Positions 41,071 through 55,798 of a DNA stretch of 64,000 nt are shown piece by piece. Position numbers and translations under genes: made by a program. The notes under the pieces were generated by a model. It saw nothing but the letters and a program-made list of their open reading frames with translations. It did no database searches and was not told the DNA's origin. The stretch is taken from the NCBI RefSeq assembly GCF_963662255.1, contig NC_085073.1, positions 5,945,598 through 6,009,597 on the forward strand, in the 5' to 3' direction. Positions within the stretch are counted from its first letter, which is position 1, and each line of letters starts with the position of its first letter. This DNA comes from Cinclus cinclus (taxonomy: Eukaryota; Chordata; Aves; Passeriformes; Cinclidae).

Positions 41071-41345
41071 CTTGGGACCGTCTCCCCCTCCGCGCCTGGG
41101 CCGCCGGGGCCGCCCGCCGCGGACACGCCCCCCTTATGAATTATTCATGATGCGCCGGTCACGCCCACGCGGGGGAGCCTGTTGCTGGGGCGAGGAGGTG
41201 GGAAGCGAGCGTGCTGATTGGATGGGTAATGCCGGGCGCCGCGTCGGATTGGTCCGTAATGAAGGAGGTAGGCGGGGACACGTAAATAGAGGCGCGGGGC
41301 ATGCTGGGGAGGGTGGTCTAGTGCAGCCGGGGAGCGCTGCGGGAA
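41071..41345 (-). promoter_or_regulatory. ELL: ELL promoter / CpG island
   Basis: Upstream of the ELL ATG the sequence is dense in CpG and lacks a convincing TATA box. Two CCAAT boxes read on the minus strand (ATTGG at 41217-41221 and 41248-41252). An AT-rich palindromic patch (ATGAATTATTCAT, 41138-41150) interrupts the GC-rich context. The CpG-rich stretch continues into intron 1 as far as about 40050. The start site cannot be placed from sequence alone. Confidence 0.6.
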
Positions 41346-41374
41346 CGTGGGGAGGGGGAACCCGAACCCCCGGG

Positions 41375-41610
41375 ATGAACCCCCGGACCCACCCGGAGCA
41401 TTTAACCCTCTGGGTGTGAAGTCCCTGGAACACCTTAGCATCAAATCCCCCTTGTCAAGAACTCCCCGAGTGTGAGTCCCCCCAAGCATGAACCCTCTGG
41501 AAGCCCCTGCACATGAGCCCCCCGGGCATGACCCTCTGTGGTGGGCACCCCTTGCATGAACCCCCAACCCCGCCAATCTCCCCAGTCATGAACACGCCAG
41601 CGTGGACCCC
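41375..41610. repeat. Degenerate ATGAACCCC minisatellite between ELL and FKBP8
   Basis: Related words such as GATGAACCCC, GCATGAACCCTCTGG, ACATGAGCCCCCC, GCATGACCCTCTG, GCATGAACCCCC and TCATGAACACGCC recur about every 14-30 bp. The array is old and irregular. It lies between the ELL promoter and the FKBP8 3' end. Confidence 0.6.
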
Positions 41611-41760
41611 CTGATCCCCAGGAAGAGCCTGAAGGTCCCAGGTTTCCCCCAGGGCAGATTTTAGGGTCCCAGGCTTTCTCCTGAGCATTCACCTCCCCCC
41701 ATAGACTCTATGTGTCCCCACGTGAGGCAATAAAGAGACCTGAATGTGAAGGAATTGTCC

Positions 41761-41766
41761 TTTATT
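41761..41766 (-). terminator. FKBP8: FKBP8 poly(A) signal
   Basis: TTTATT on the plus strand reads AATAAA on the minus strand, 716 bp past the FKBP8 stop. The 3' UTR would span 42481 to about 41745. The ELL start codon is about 0.67 kb further on, on the same strand. Confidence 0.6.
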
Positions 41767-41807
41767 TGGGAAGTTCACAGTCAGTTTGGGGTGCAAGGAC
41801 AGTGCTA

Positions 41808-46881
<5,074 letters not shown>

Positions 46882-47928
46882 CACGGCGCAGCTACCTGGA
46901 GTGGGGACAGAGGACAGGGATCGGGCCTGCTCTTACCGGCAGAGACGCTCCGCCGGCCCGGGAACCACCGGGACCCTCCGGGGTAGGGGGATGCGCAATG
47001 GGACAGCGGAGACTCCGGAGCGCCGGGGAAGGATCGGGCCTGGCGGAGGCGGGGGCTGGATCTGGGTGGGATGAGGGTGTTTGTCCCGGTGGGATCGGGG
47101 GGGAGGTCGCGGTCCCGGGCCGGTACCGTGAGGGGGGGGGGGGGGGCGGCCCCACGCCGCCCGCCCGCCCCACGTGACCGCCGCGCGCCCCCCGCCGCTC
47201 CCACCTGGCCCGCGAACGCGCAAAGGCTCCGCCCCCCCCGCTCCTATTGGTCCGGGCCCGCCCACCGCGCGACGCCATTGGGCGGGGAGCACGCTCCTCA
47301 GCCGCGCGCCCGCGGCGACCCCCGACGCCCGACGCCTTAAAGGGGCCGCCACCAGCGCGACCGCCCTGGCAAGGGGGGCAGCGGGGCCGGGGGTTGGCAC
47401 CGATACCGGGAAGGCTCCGTGATGCCCGCGGGGGTCGTGACCCTGTCGCCCGGCCGGTCTCCGGCACTTCCGGCTCGGCGCGGTGACGCCGCGGGGTCGC
47501 GCCCCACGTGACTCCGCATCCGGAAGCGGCGCGGAGTGGCCGCCGGTGCCGCCCCCGGTACCGCTCCCGTTCCCGTCATGTGAAGCGGAGGGACGGGCTC
47601 CCGTAGGTGTGCGGGTACTGCTGGTGGGAGTTCCCGGGGACACCAGTGAGGGCCCAGGCCCGTGTGTCCCCGAGGGAGTTCCCGGGGCTGGCGGCGCTAC
47701 CGGAACCGGGGGGAGGCGGGCGGCCAGGGGACCCCCGTTAACGGCGTGTGGGGCCACCCCGGGAGAGGGGCACGGCGGCGGGGTACCCGGTACTGAGTGC
47801 ATGGCAGGGTGGAGTGGGACCCGCTGTCACGGAGGGAGAGGAGCGGAGAGGAGAGGGTCTCCGTTACCGGTGCGGGGGGCGCGGAGCGCTCCGGTCACCC
47901 CGGCTGAGCCACCCCCACGGTCCCGCAG
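46882..47928. promoter_or_regulatory. Bidirectional FKBP8/KXD1 promoter, CpG island
   Basis: About 1 kb of very CpG-rich DNA separates the FKBP8 ATG from the KXD1 coding exon. It has two CACGTGAC E-box sites (47171-47178 and 47505-47512), inverted CCAAT boxes near 47245 and 47277, and ETS-type CTTCCGG/CCGGAAG sites near 47467 and 47520. A 15-G run sits at 47132-47146. There is no TATA box. A non-coding KXD1 first exon must lie in the right half, because the coding exon opens at an acceptor (CCGCAG, ending 47928). Confidence 0.7.
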
Positions 47929-47934
47929 GCCACG

Positions 47935-49562
47935 ATGGAGCCCACGGCCTCGCAGGTGTTCTGCGGGAGGGTGCTGGGCATGGTTAACGCCGAGGACGTC
48001 AACGCCATCATCCTGGCCCAGAAAAACATGTGAGTCCCGGGGGGAGCAGCCGGTGGGAAACCCGGTACCGGCACCGGGAGTCTCCCGGGATCTTTGCTAA
48101 ACTCCGTCTGACTCCCCTGTGCAGGTTGGATCGGTTTGAGAAGACGAACGAGATGCTGCTCAACTTCAACAACCTGTCCAGTGTCCGCATGCAGCAGATG
48201 AACGAGCGCTTCCTACACCACACCAGGACCCTGGTGGAGATGAAGAAGGACCTGGACAGCATCTTCCGGAGGATCCGGTGGGAAACGGGGTGGAAACGGG
48301 CAGGGAGATGGCATGGGGGGGGCTGGGTGGGGCGTGAGGGTCTTAAAGCAGGGCATGAGTCAGAGTTTGGGGAGCTGTGAGAAGGAAAATCTGTTGAGGA
48401 AGGGAAAAATCTATGTTTGAGTGACACGTGCAAGGAGTGGAGGCTGCAGCTTTGGGTTTCCATGATCCTGCTCTGGATGGGATGGGCTGTGCTGCATTTG
48501 GACCTGCTCGGGGTGGTCACAAAATGTGGGATTCAGAAACTCCCCATGTGCTGGGAGGGGTGGGGTGGGGTGTTCCAGGGATTTGGGGAGGGAATCCCTC
48601 AGCATTGGGATTTACTTGTGTTATCCACAACTGCTGGAGGCCAAGGGAGATGTCGGGCAGTTCAGCTCCAGATCCCTCAGCTCCCCACAGACTCAGATTG
48701 TTCTCTCCTCCACAGGACACTCAAAGGGAAGTTGGCAAAGCAGTACCCAGAGGCTTTCAGCAGTGAGTAATTCCTGACGTGCGGATTCAGAGTTGTGGAA
48801 TGTTTTGGGTTGGAAAGGACCTTAAAGCTCATTCAGTGCCCCCCTTGCCATGGACAGGGACAATTTCCACTGTCCCTGATTGCTCCAAGCCCTGTCCAGC
48901 CTTGGACACTTCCAGGGATCCAGGGGCAGCTACAGCTGCTCTGGGCACCCTGTGTCAGCCTCCCAGGGAGGAATTCCTTCTCAATACCCCATCTATCCCT
49001 GCCCTTTTTGGCAGTGGAAGCAATTCCCTCCTTGTCCTGGCACTCCACGCTTGGTTTTCCTCCTGTGGGAAAAGTCTCTGTTCCTAAGAACACGTGAGGC
49101 ATCTCTCAGGAATGAGGAAAAGTCCATGTGCTGGCTCGTGGCTGCCTCTCTAAAAGTCCAGAAAACTCCTTTAATTCCATTAAATCCAGTCTCAAGAAAT
49201 TCGAAACAACCACTAATTTACGTGCTGGTGATTTGGGGTATTTTTTTAAATCCCTGCTACAAGCAGAAATAGAGAATTGCGCTCCTGGTGTCCCACCACA
49301 AACAATGCCTCCCTTTTCCCTCACAGACATCCACGAATCCCCCATCCTGGAGGACGATGACGACTTTGACCCCGTCCCCAAGAGCACCACAACCACCATC
49401 GCTACCTCTGAGCAGAGCACGGAGTCCTGTGACACCAGCCCCGACGTCATCTCCCCCACCACCAGCCAGGATTTTGAGGATTTATCCCAAGGCCAGTATG
49501 ACAGCCCAGCCATGAATGGACAGAGTCTCACAGATGAGGACACGGCCAACGGCCTGGACTAG
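47935..49562 (+). CDS. KXD1: KXD1, BORC/BLOC-1-related KxDL protein
   Basis: Four coding exons: 47935-48029, 48125-48277, 48716-48762 and 49327-49562, giving 176 residues, the usual length of the family. The protein opens [20 protein letters not shown]. It contains the KxDL-type coiled-coil region ([16 protein letters not shown] through [15 protein letters not shown], with the KKDL signature) and ends in an acidic Ser/Thr-rich tail ([17 protein letters not shown] to ANGLD). KXD1 is a subunit of BORC, which recruits ARL8 to lysosomes and moves them to the cell periphery, and was also linked to BLOC-1. The coding part starts just after an acceptor, so exon 1 is non-coding. Intron 3 carries a CR1 remnant. 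Confidence 0.97.
48784..49055 (-). mobile_element. CR1 LINE fragment in KXD1 intron 3
   Basis: One of the longest CR1 remnants in the window, antisense to KXD1. It starts with the common GGAATGTTTTGGGTTGGAAAGG end, continues through TGATTGCTCCAAGCCCTGTC, and reaches GAGGAATTCCTTCTCAATAC and CAATTCCCTCCTTGTCCTGG. Confidence 0.85.
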
Positions 49563-49721
49563 GAGCCCTGCCCCTGGAGAACTTTCTATCCTGTATTTAT
49601 ATTTGTGTGTTGCTTTTTTTTTTTTTTTTTTTTTTTCCTCGGGAAGAGGGAAGCAAAGGCTGGGAGAAGCTGAGGGAAAAGGGTGCTGCCCTTCTGCCCC
49701 CCACTCGCTTCAGGGGGAATC

Positions 49722-49727
49722 AGTAAA
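49722..49727 (+). terminator. KXD1: Possible KXD1 poly(A) signal (AGTAAA)
   Basis: No AATAAA follows the KXD1 stop. AGTAAA, a known weaker variant, occurs 160 bp downstream, after a 23-T run (about 49614-49636). The true 3' end could be elsewhere before 50100. Confidence 0.3.
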
Positions 49728-50129
49728 TCCTGGATTGGAAATACCTCTTGTCCTCCCTCGTTCCTGAGCTCAGGAGAGCAGCTAAACTCCACCGTCCATG
49801 TAGAATTTTTTGTTGCAGAAAACCTGTTTTGGGGTACAGATGTTTGTATTTTGTGAGGAATGTTGTCTCTGAGGCTCAGCAGCTCTGTCCCTGCTGCTGA
49901 TGGATTGTGCTGGCTGAGTTTTGCACTGCTGGGATGAGCCAGAGCCGTGTTTCCCTTTGGTTCTCACGTTCAGCCCCTCATTTGGTGCTGATGGTTGCTC
50001 CACAGGCAGCCTGCCGAGGGCAGGACCTGTCCAGATCTTTCTTTTCCACCAGCAGTGCGGTGTGATGGAGGAACTGCTTGGGTTTGGGCTCCTGCTGGCC
50101 TGGGAGGGGATGAGAGGAGAGTAAGGGGA

Positions 50130-50570
50130 TGGAGGACTGGGTTTTGGGGCTGATCCTGGAACTGGAGCTGTGGGACCCGTCATGGGGATGGTTCTGGGGC
50201 TGTGGGGTCCATGGGGTCAGTGTGGCACTGGTCCTGGCACTTTGGGGCCGGTCGTGGGTGCAGTCCTGTGGCCGTGGGGTCAGTGTGGGGCCTGTCCCAG
50301 GGCCCTGTGGGCAGTGTCGGGTTTGGGGGGACGGTCCTTGGGGCCATGGGGCCATGCAGTCAGTGTTGGTCCGGTCCCAGGTCCGTGCAGACGCTCCCGT
50401 GCCGTGTCCCGGGGTGACGGTGTCACCCCGGCAGTGACAGGACAGAGCCGGTGTCATCCCGGCAGTGATGAGCCTGTCACGGGGCTGTCACGGGGCGGTA
50501 CCGGTGTCACCCCGGCAGTCACGGGGCGGTACCGGTGTCCCCGCCGGAAGTGAGGTGCCCTCGCGGGGCG
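50130..50570. repeat. GC-rich degenerate minisatellite upstream of UBA52
   Basis: Imperfect units related to GGGGCGGTACCGGTGTC and CCCCGGCAGTGAC recur from about 50400, preceded by looser GTGGGGTCAGTGTGG-type units. The last two units are 42 bp apart and each carry a CCGGAAGTGA site. The array extends into the UBA52 promoter. Confidence 0.65.
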
Positions 50571-50660
50571 GTGCCGGTGTCCCCGCCGGAAGTGACTCAA
50601 ACACAGTTCCGGCCCCGCCTCCTTTTTCCTCAGCAGCGAGGCCGCGGGTGCGCGCGGTGC
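50540..50660 (+). promoter_or_regulatory. UBA52: UBA52 promoter with duplicated ETS site and 5'-TOP tract
   Basis: Two identical CCGGAAGTGA sites (50544-50553 and 50586-50595) precede a pyrimidine tract CCTCCTTTTTCCTC (50618-50631). This resembles the 5' terminal oligopyrimidine start of ribosomal-protein mRNAs. A non-coding exon 1 would start there and end near 50647, where a weak GT donor (GTGCGC) occurs. The start codon is in the next exon (from 51028). Confidence 0.6.
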
Positions 50661-51007
50661 GGGACTGGAGCGGGCCCGGGGCCCGGGGTGGGGGCTCTAG
50701 GTCCCGGCAAGGGCCGGTGGAGCCAGGGATGGGGACTGGAATGCGGGAGGGAGGCTTGGGATCCGGGGAGGGGAGGGCTGGATCCCGAAGTGAGGGCTGA
50801 AAAACCGGGAGGAGCCCTGGGTCCCCGGGGACGGGAGTGGATCCCGCGGGAGGGCCCCGAAACCCACGATGGGAGCTGGATACCGGGAAAGTGGGGCTGG
50901 ATCCAGGGAGGAGTGCTCGGGAACGGGGCTTTGACAGGGTTTGAGGGGTCGGGGGCCGGCGGGGCTCTGTCACGGGCGGGACACGGCGACAAAGGGACCC
51001 GGGGTGA

Positions 51008-51724
<717 letters not shown>

Positions 51725-51725
51725 T

Positions 51726-51731
51726 AATAAA
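51726..51731 (+). terminator. UBA52: UBA52 poly(A) signal
   Basis: AATAAA lies 27 bp past the stop codon, followed by a GT/T-rich element (GTTTTCTGGTGTTTTTTTT). A very short 3' UTR is typical of ribosomal-protein genes. A second AATAAA at 51792-51797 is probably unused. Confidence 0.85.
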
Positions 51732-51889
51732 GTATTGCAACGCTCAGACCCGTTTTCTGGTGTTTTTTTTACCTATATTGGTGGGGTTTTCAATAAATGG
51801 GGGCTGTGCTGGCACAGCGTAGGGGGGTGGGGGGAACAGGGAGGGATGGAGGTGGTGGTGCTGGTGGTCAGTGGCTGCAGCAATGTGTG

Positions 51890-52350
51890 AGCAGACTGGG
51901 CCAGCACTGGGACCCCCCTGCCCATGTGCACACAACAGATGGGCACTGGGACCCACCCACAGACTGGACCAGCACCAGAACCACGTGCAACCCCCCCCCC
52001 CCCCCCCGTTCATGCACTGGGATTCCATCCCCCCAGTCATGGGGAGGGACTGTCACCAGGACCCCCTACACGGCCCTGTTCATGTACTGGGGGCTCTGGT
52101 CAGTACTGTAGGGTCTGGACAGACACCGGGACCCCCCCTATCCACCCACTGGGACCCCTGGCCACGTGCACAGAACACAAATCTGGCACCGGGAGCCCCC
52201 TGGCCACACCTGCATGGGACCGACTCGGTCCTGGGATCTCCCTGTTATGCTGCAAACGGCCGCGTGTCTAGGGACCGGCACCGGGACCCTCTGTTCACAG
52301 AGCAGCCCGGAGACCCCACTGCATCCCCCTACCCATGCACCGGGACCACC
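51890..52350. repeat. Degenerate minisatellite upstream of REX1BD (left arm)
   Basis: About ten to twelve divergent units with the core GCACCGGGACCCCC, often followed by TGGCCACGTGCACAGAACA and ATGG (for example at 51906, 51945, 52124 and 52186). A run of 17 C lies at 51991-52007. The array ends close to the REX1BD first exon. The array in REX1BD intron 1 has the reverse-complement core. Confidence 0.75.
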
Positions 52351-52379
52351 GGCCGTGCACTCACAGCACTGACGGCTGC

Positions 52380-52620
52380 ACGGAGCGGACCGAACCGGGG
52401 ACTCGGCACAGGGGACCGGGACTGGCGGCGCTGCCGATCGGAGCCTGCAGGTGGCGGCGGAACCGCGCTCCGCCCCGCGGGCCCCGGGCCTGCGCCGTGC
52501 GGCGGGGCTGGGCCATGGTGAGCGGCACCGGGAATGGGACGGGACGGGAACGGGAACGGCAACGGCAACGGCCCCCGAGGAACGGGAGGGGTGTCCCGGG
52601 ACCGAGCGCGCCTGGTCACG
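52380..52620 (+). promoter_or_regulatory. REX1BD: REX1BD promoter / CpG island
   Basis: CpG-dense, TATA-less stretch surrounding the proposed start codon at 52515 (context GGGCCATGG). It is flanked on both sides by minisatellite arrays of opposite orientation. No start site can be fixed from sequence alone. Confidence 0.5.
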
Positions 52621-54606
52621 GGGGGGTCCCGGTGCCCGTCTGTGTTGTGCACCGGGGGGATCCCGGTGCCGGTCCTTGGACACGTGGCCGGGGGGCTCCC
52701 GGTGCGTTTGTAGCGGGGTGGGGACACCCCGGGTCCGGGCCGGTCCGTGCACACATGGACGGGGAGGTCCCGGTGCCCGTCTGGGTTGTGTGGGCATGGC
52801 CGGGGGTCCCGGTACCGGTCCGGGCATACACAGAGAATGGTCCCGATGCCCATCGGTATCGCGGGTACGTGACCGGGACGTCCTGGTGTCAGTCCGGTTC
52901 GTGCACGAGTGGTTTGGGGGCCCGGTGGGTGGGCAGGGGGATGTGAGGGGTCCCGGTGCCCGTCTGTGTTGTGTGCACAAGGCCTGGGGGGGTCCCGGTG
53001 CCGGTGCCAGGCTCGGCTCAAGTACCGTGGGCGGAATCCACCTGGGACCCCCCCCCCAGAACCGGTGCTGGACGAGGACGCGTTGCTCCAGCACTGGGAT
53101 GATCCCCCTGGACGGTACCGGCTCTGCCCGGAGCCCGTTACCGGGTCACCGGTGCCACCGCGTCCCCTTGTGTCCCGCAGACGGGGGAGGCCGTGCGGGA
53201 GCTGCTGCAGCGGCTGCGGGCCCTGCAGAGCGAACGGGTCGAGACGTACAGGCTCTTCGAGGAGTGAGTATCGGCACCGGTACCGGCACCGCCGCGGTAC
53301 CGGCGGGCAGCGGCACCCGCCGGGGCGGGCAGGGGACGCGGGACACGCGGCACTTCCCGGGGCGGGGCACCTCCATTAGGGAACCGGATCCCCCATCCCG
53401 ATTATTTTGCATCCTGTTGGGACGGGGCCATGGGGGTGGCTGATGAGCTCCAGCTGGCAGCAGGACTCTGCGCTGGACACCTGAATCCTATTTTAGCATC
53501 CAGCAGATGATGGACTTGCTGGGATGTAGGGTTGAGAGTGTAAACGATGAAAAAAATCCAAACGCCAAAAAAACTTTCCCCCTCAAAAAAAGTGATTTCC
53601 AACCCTGACCCATGTAAGGGGTGAAGCTGCCGGGTCATGCTCCCAAACCCAGGCAGGAAAACCCTCCTGGTGTTGCCTGTGGCGTGTGGCAAAGGGGGCT
53701 CAGCTCTGGGATGGGCACCCCAGGTGTGGTGACAGTGGCTTCTCCCCCCTGACCTGTCCGCAGGGGACACCGGGCGTACCTGAGCAGTGCCCCCCACTAT
53801 GACTTCCCCCGGTACCGGCAGCTGGTGCACGAGGTCACCGTGGCCTTCAGCGGCATCTCCCAGGAGGTGCTGGACATCGCCGGGCGCCTGCGGGACGAGC
53901 TCGGCCGCGCCGACCTGGCTCAGCACCTGGCCCGGCTCCAGGAGCGGGAGCAGGAGAAGCTGCAGCTGGTGGGTGCTGGGCTGGTTTGGGGGGGCCCCTG
54001 GGGCAGTTCTGGGGCTGGTTTGGGGGGGGTCACAGCTCCCACGGTGTCCCCCCGCAGACGGCACAGCTGCAGCTGGCCCGGCAGCAGGCACAGGACCAGC
54101 CCGAGGTGGACGCCCATCAGCAGGAGGAGCAGGAGCTCAAGCACAAGTAGGTGGTGGCCCCGCTGCTGTCCCCCCTCATTTTGGGAAGGCAGCATTCCCC
54201 CTAGCCCAGGACCCCCCTACTGCCATCCCCTTCTCCCTCTATTTTGGGATGGCACCCCCCTTGCCCAGCCCGCAGAATCCTGGAGCGTCCTGCATTGGAA
54301 GGGACGCACACGGATCATGGAGTCCAGGCCAGGAGCCCCTTCCCTGTGTTTCACCGCTCTCCCCCCGGCCCAGGGGGGCCCAGATGGTGCCTTCGGGGTC
54401 TGGCGGCGCTGCGTGGCCGCGTCCCCTCGGCCTCCCCGGGCTGAGTGTTTCATAAACAGCGCGGGGAAGGCGAGGCGGCCCACATAATACGCTCCATATG
54501 GGCTTTATTTATAGTTTCCATCCGCTCTCGTAGGCTAATTAAAACCATTGAGGCAATCAGCGAAATTCTCCAGGACCTTAAGTACGATTCGGAAGAAGTT
54601 GAGTGA
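52515..54606 (+). CDS. REX1BD: REX1BD, REX1-B domain protein (C19orf60 orthologue)
   Basis: Exons: ATG at 52515-52517, then 53181-53263, 53764-53968, 54058-54146 and 54534-54606. They join in frame to about 150 residues: TGEAVRELLQRLRALQSERV, EGHRAYLSSAPHYDFPRYRQ, a helical Glu/Gln-rich region (LQEREQEKLQLTAQLQLARQ) and the tail IKTIEAISEILQDLKYDSEE. The last four exons are secure. The domain is named after Chlamydomonas REX1, required for DNA excision repair; the vertebrate protein is poorly characterised. The start is less certain: the ATG is followed at once by a GT donor, so exon 1 would contribute a single codon. The only in-frame upstream ATG noted (52335) lies in repeat sequence. Exon 4 must end at CACAA with donor GTAGGT, because one base further reads a stop. 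Confidence 0.88.
52610..53060. repeat. REX1BD: Degenerate minisatellite in REX1BD intron 1 (right arm)
   Basis: Eight to ten units with the core GGTCCCGGTGCCCGTCTG followed by TGTTGTG and ACGTGGCCGGGG (for example 52624, 52660, 52768 and 52950). This is the reverse complement of the units upstream of the gene at 51890-52350. It keeps long frames open by chance. Confidence 0.75.
54274..54345 (-). mobile_element. CR1-like fragment in REX1BD intron 4
   Basis: Short match to the CR1 variant reading AATCCTGGAGC, GCATTGGAAGGGACGC, GGATCATGGAGTCCAGGCC. Degenerate and non-coding. Confidence 0.55.
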
Positions 54607-55040
54607 TGGGTGTCCCCGTGGGAACGGCTGGAGGGGCCGGGCTGGTGAAACGGGGGCCCCGCTCATCCCCCACCCGCTCCTGGTGCACCTTGGCAAGGTG
54701 GGCATTATCCTCTGGGCCCCTTTTCTGGAGCACAGGCTGGAAGGGGTGGGGAAGCCCCCTCTGGGACAAGTGAGGTCCCCCTAAATCCTGAGTATCCCTC
54801 AGCAGAGGGGTCTGGCATGGGGCTGGTTCCCCTCCCTTTGGCTGTGCCAAAGGCAAACCACACCCTGCAGTGCCAAGGGGCTGCCATGCTTTGGCCCCTA
54901 TCGAGGTGGGCACTGTCCCTGCTGCCAACTGGAGTTCCATGGGAGCAGTCCCCCCAAAATCACATCTTGGAGACCAGCTGTGCTTCCAGCCCCGCTGCAG
55001 CTCTGGCGCTCCACAAGCGCTTTTTCTATGGTCACCCCCA

Positions 55041-55046
55041 AATAAA
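55041..55046 (+). terminator. REX1BD: REX1BD poly(A) signal
   Basis: AATAAA 435 bp past the REX1BD stop, giving a 3' UTR of about 450 nt. Confidence 0.7.
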
Positions 55047-55259
55047 CCTGTCCCTACGGAGCTGACCTGAGTGGTGTGATTTCAAGGGTTCTTGTGGCCC
55101 CTGCTGCCTCAGTGCCACTCCCTCCACCTTGGCTCGGTCCCCTGGGAGCCCCAGGATGGGGTGACAGGGGCCACGGGCCCCATTTGGCTGCCCGCTGCAT
55201 CCCCGTCCCCGCGCAGCACTGCCGCTCCGCTGACGCAGACCCCGGTGGGGTTTCAGAGG

Positions 55260-55265
55260 TTTATT
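55260..55265 (-). terminator. CRLF1: CRLF1 poly(A) signal
   Basis: TTTATT on the plus strand reads AATAAA on the minus strand, 534 bp past the CRLF1 stop. It faces the REX1BD signal 215 bp away, so the two transcripts converge. Confidence 0.7.
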
Positions 55266-55798
55266 GGCATTAAGCTTAAATCTGTTCCTAATTGACTGAA
55301 ATGGAACCAAAATAAGGCTGGTTTGAATCAAAACTGGAGCAGGCACTGGGCAAACCCCAGCAGCCTCCAATCAGCCCGCGTGGCTCCCCGGGGACGGACC
55401 CCTCCCCGTGCACTCGCAAGTGGGACCCCGGCGAGAAAACGGCCAAAATCGCTTCCCGGGGGGAACTGCGGCGAGGGTGGGGTCACCCGGGAAGTCCCCG
55501 TTGCCCCTTTCATCCCAGAGGCTGCTCCGGCTGGCGGAGCAAAGTTCCCGTGCCCCCCCCGGCCGGGCAAGGCTGGCGGGTCCCCTCGCTGCCTCGGGGC
55601 CGCGGTCCCACAGAGCCCCCGGGGCTGGGCCAGCCCGGCCCCCCAACCTCACCCCACCCCATCCCGCAGGGCTGCGGGGCCGCGCTGCGCCCCGGCCGCC
55701 TCCCAGTTCCCCCGCGGCGGGGCCGGGGTGGGCGCGGGCGGTCCCGGGTGGGCGCCGGGCGCCCCGTCCCATCCTGCCGGCGCTCGGTCCCCCGCGGG

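Noticed and set aside
40145..41139. Overlapping Pro/Gly/Arg-rich frames of 234-268 residues near the ELL promoter
   Set aside because: GC-rich island with few stop codons in any frame and no family signature; the real coding segment is ELL exon 1 on the minus strand.
41729..41734. AATAAA on the plus strand between ELL and FKBP8
   Set aside because: No plus-strand gene ends here; the neighbouring minus-strand AATAAA fits FKBP8.
46933..48100. Frames of 190-290 residues on both strands in the FKBP8/KXD1 promoter
   Set aside because: Low stop density from GC content; the known first coding exons account for the locus.
51871..53443. Frames of 204-330 residues with HNTDGHRDPP-type repeats around REX1BD exon 1
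   Set aside because: They translate the minisatellite arrays, run through intron 1 and fail to respect the splice sites of REX1BD.
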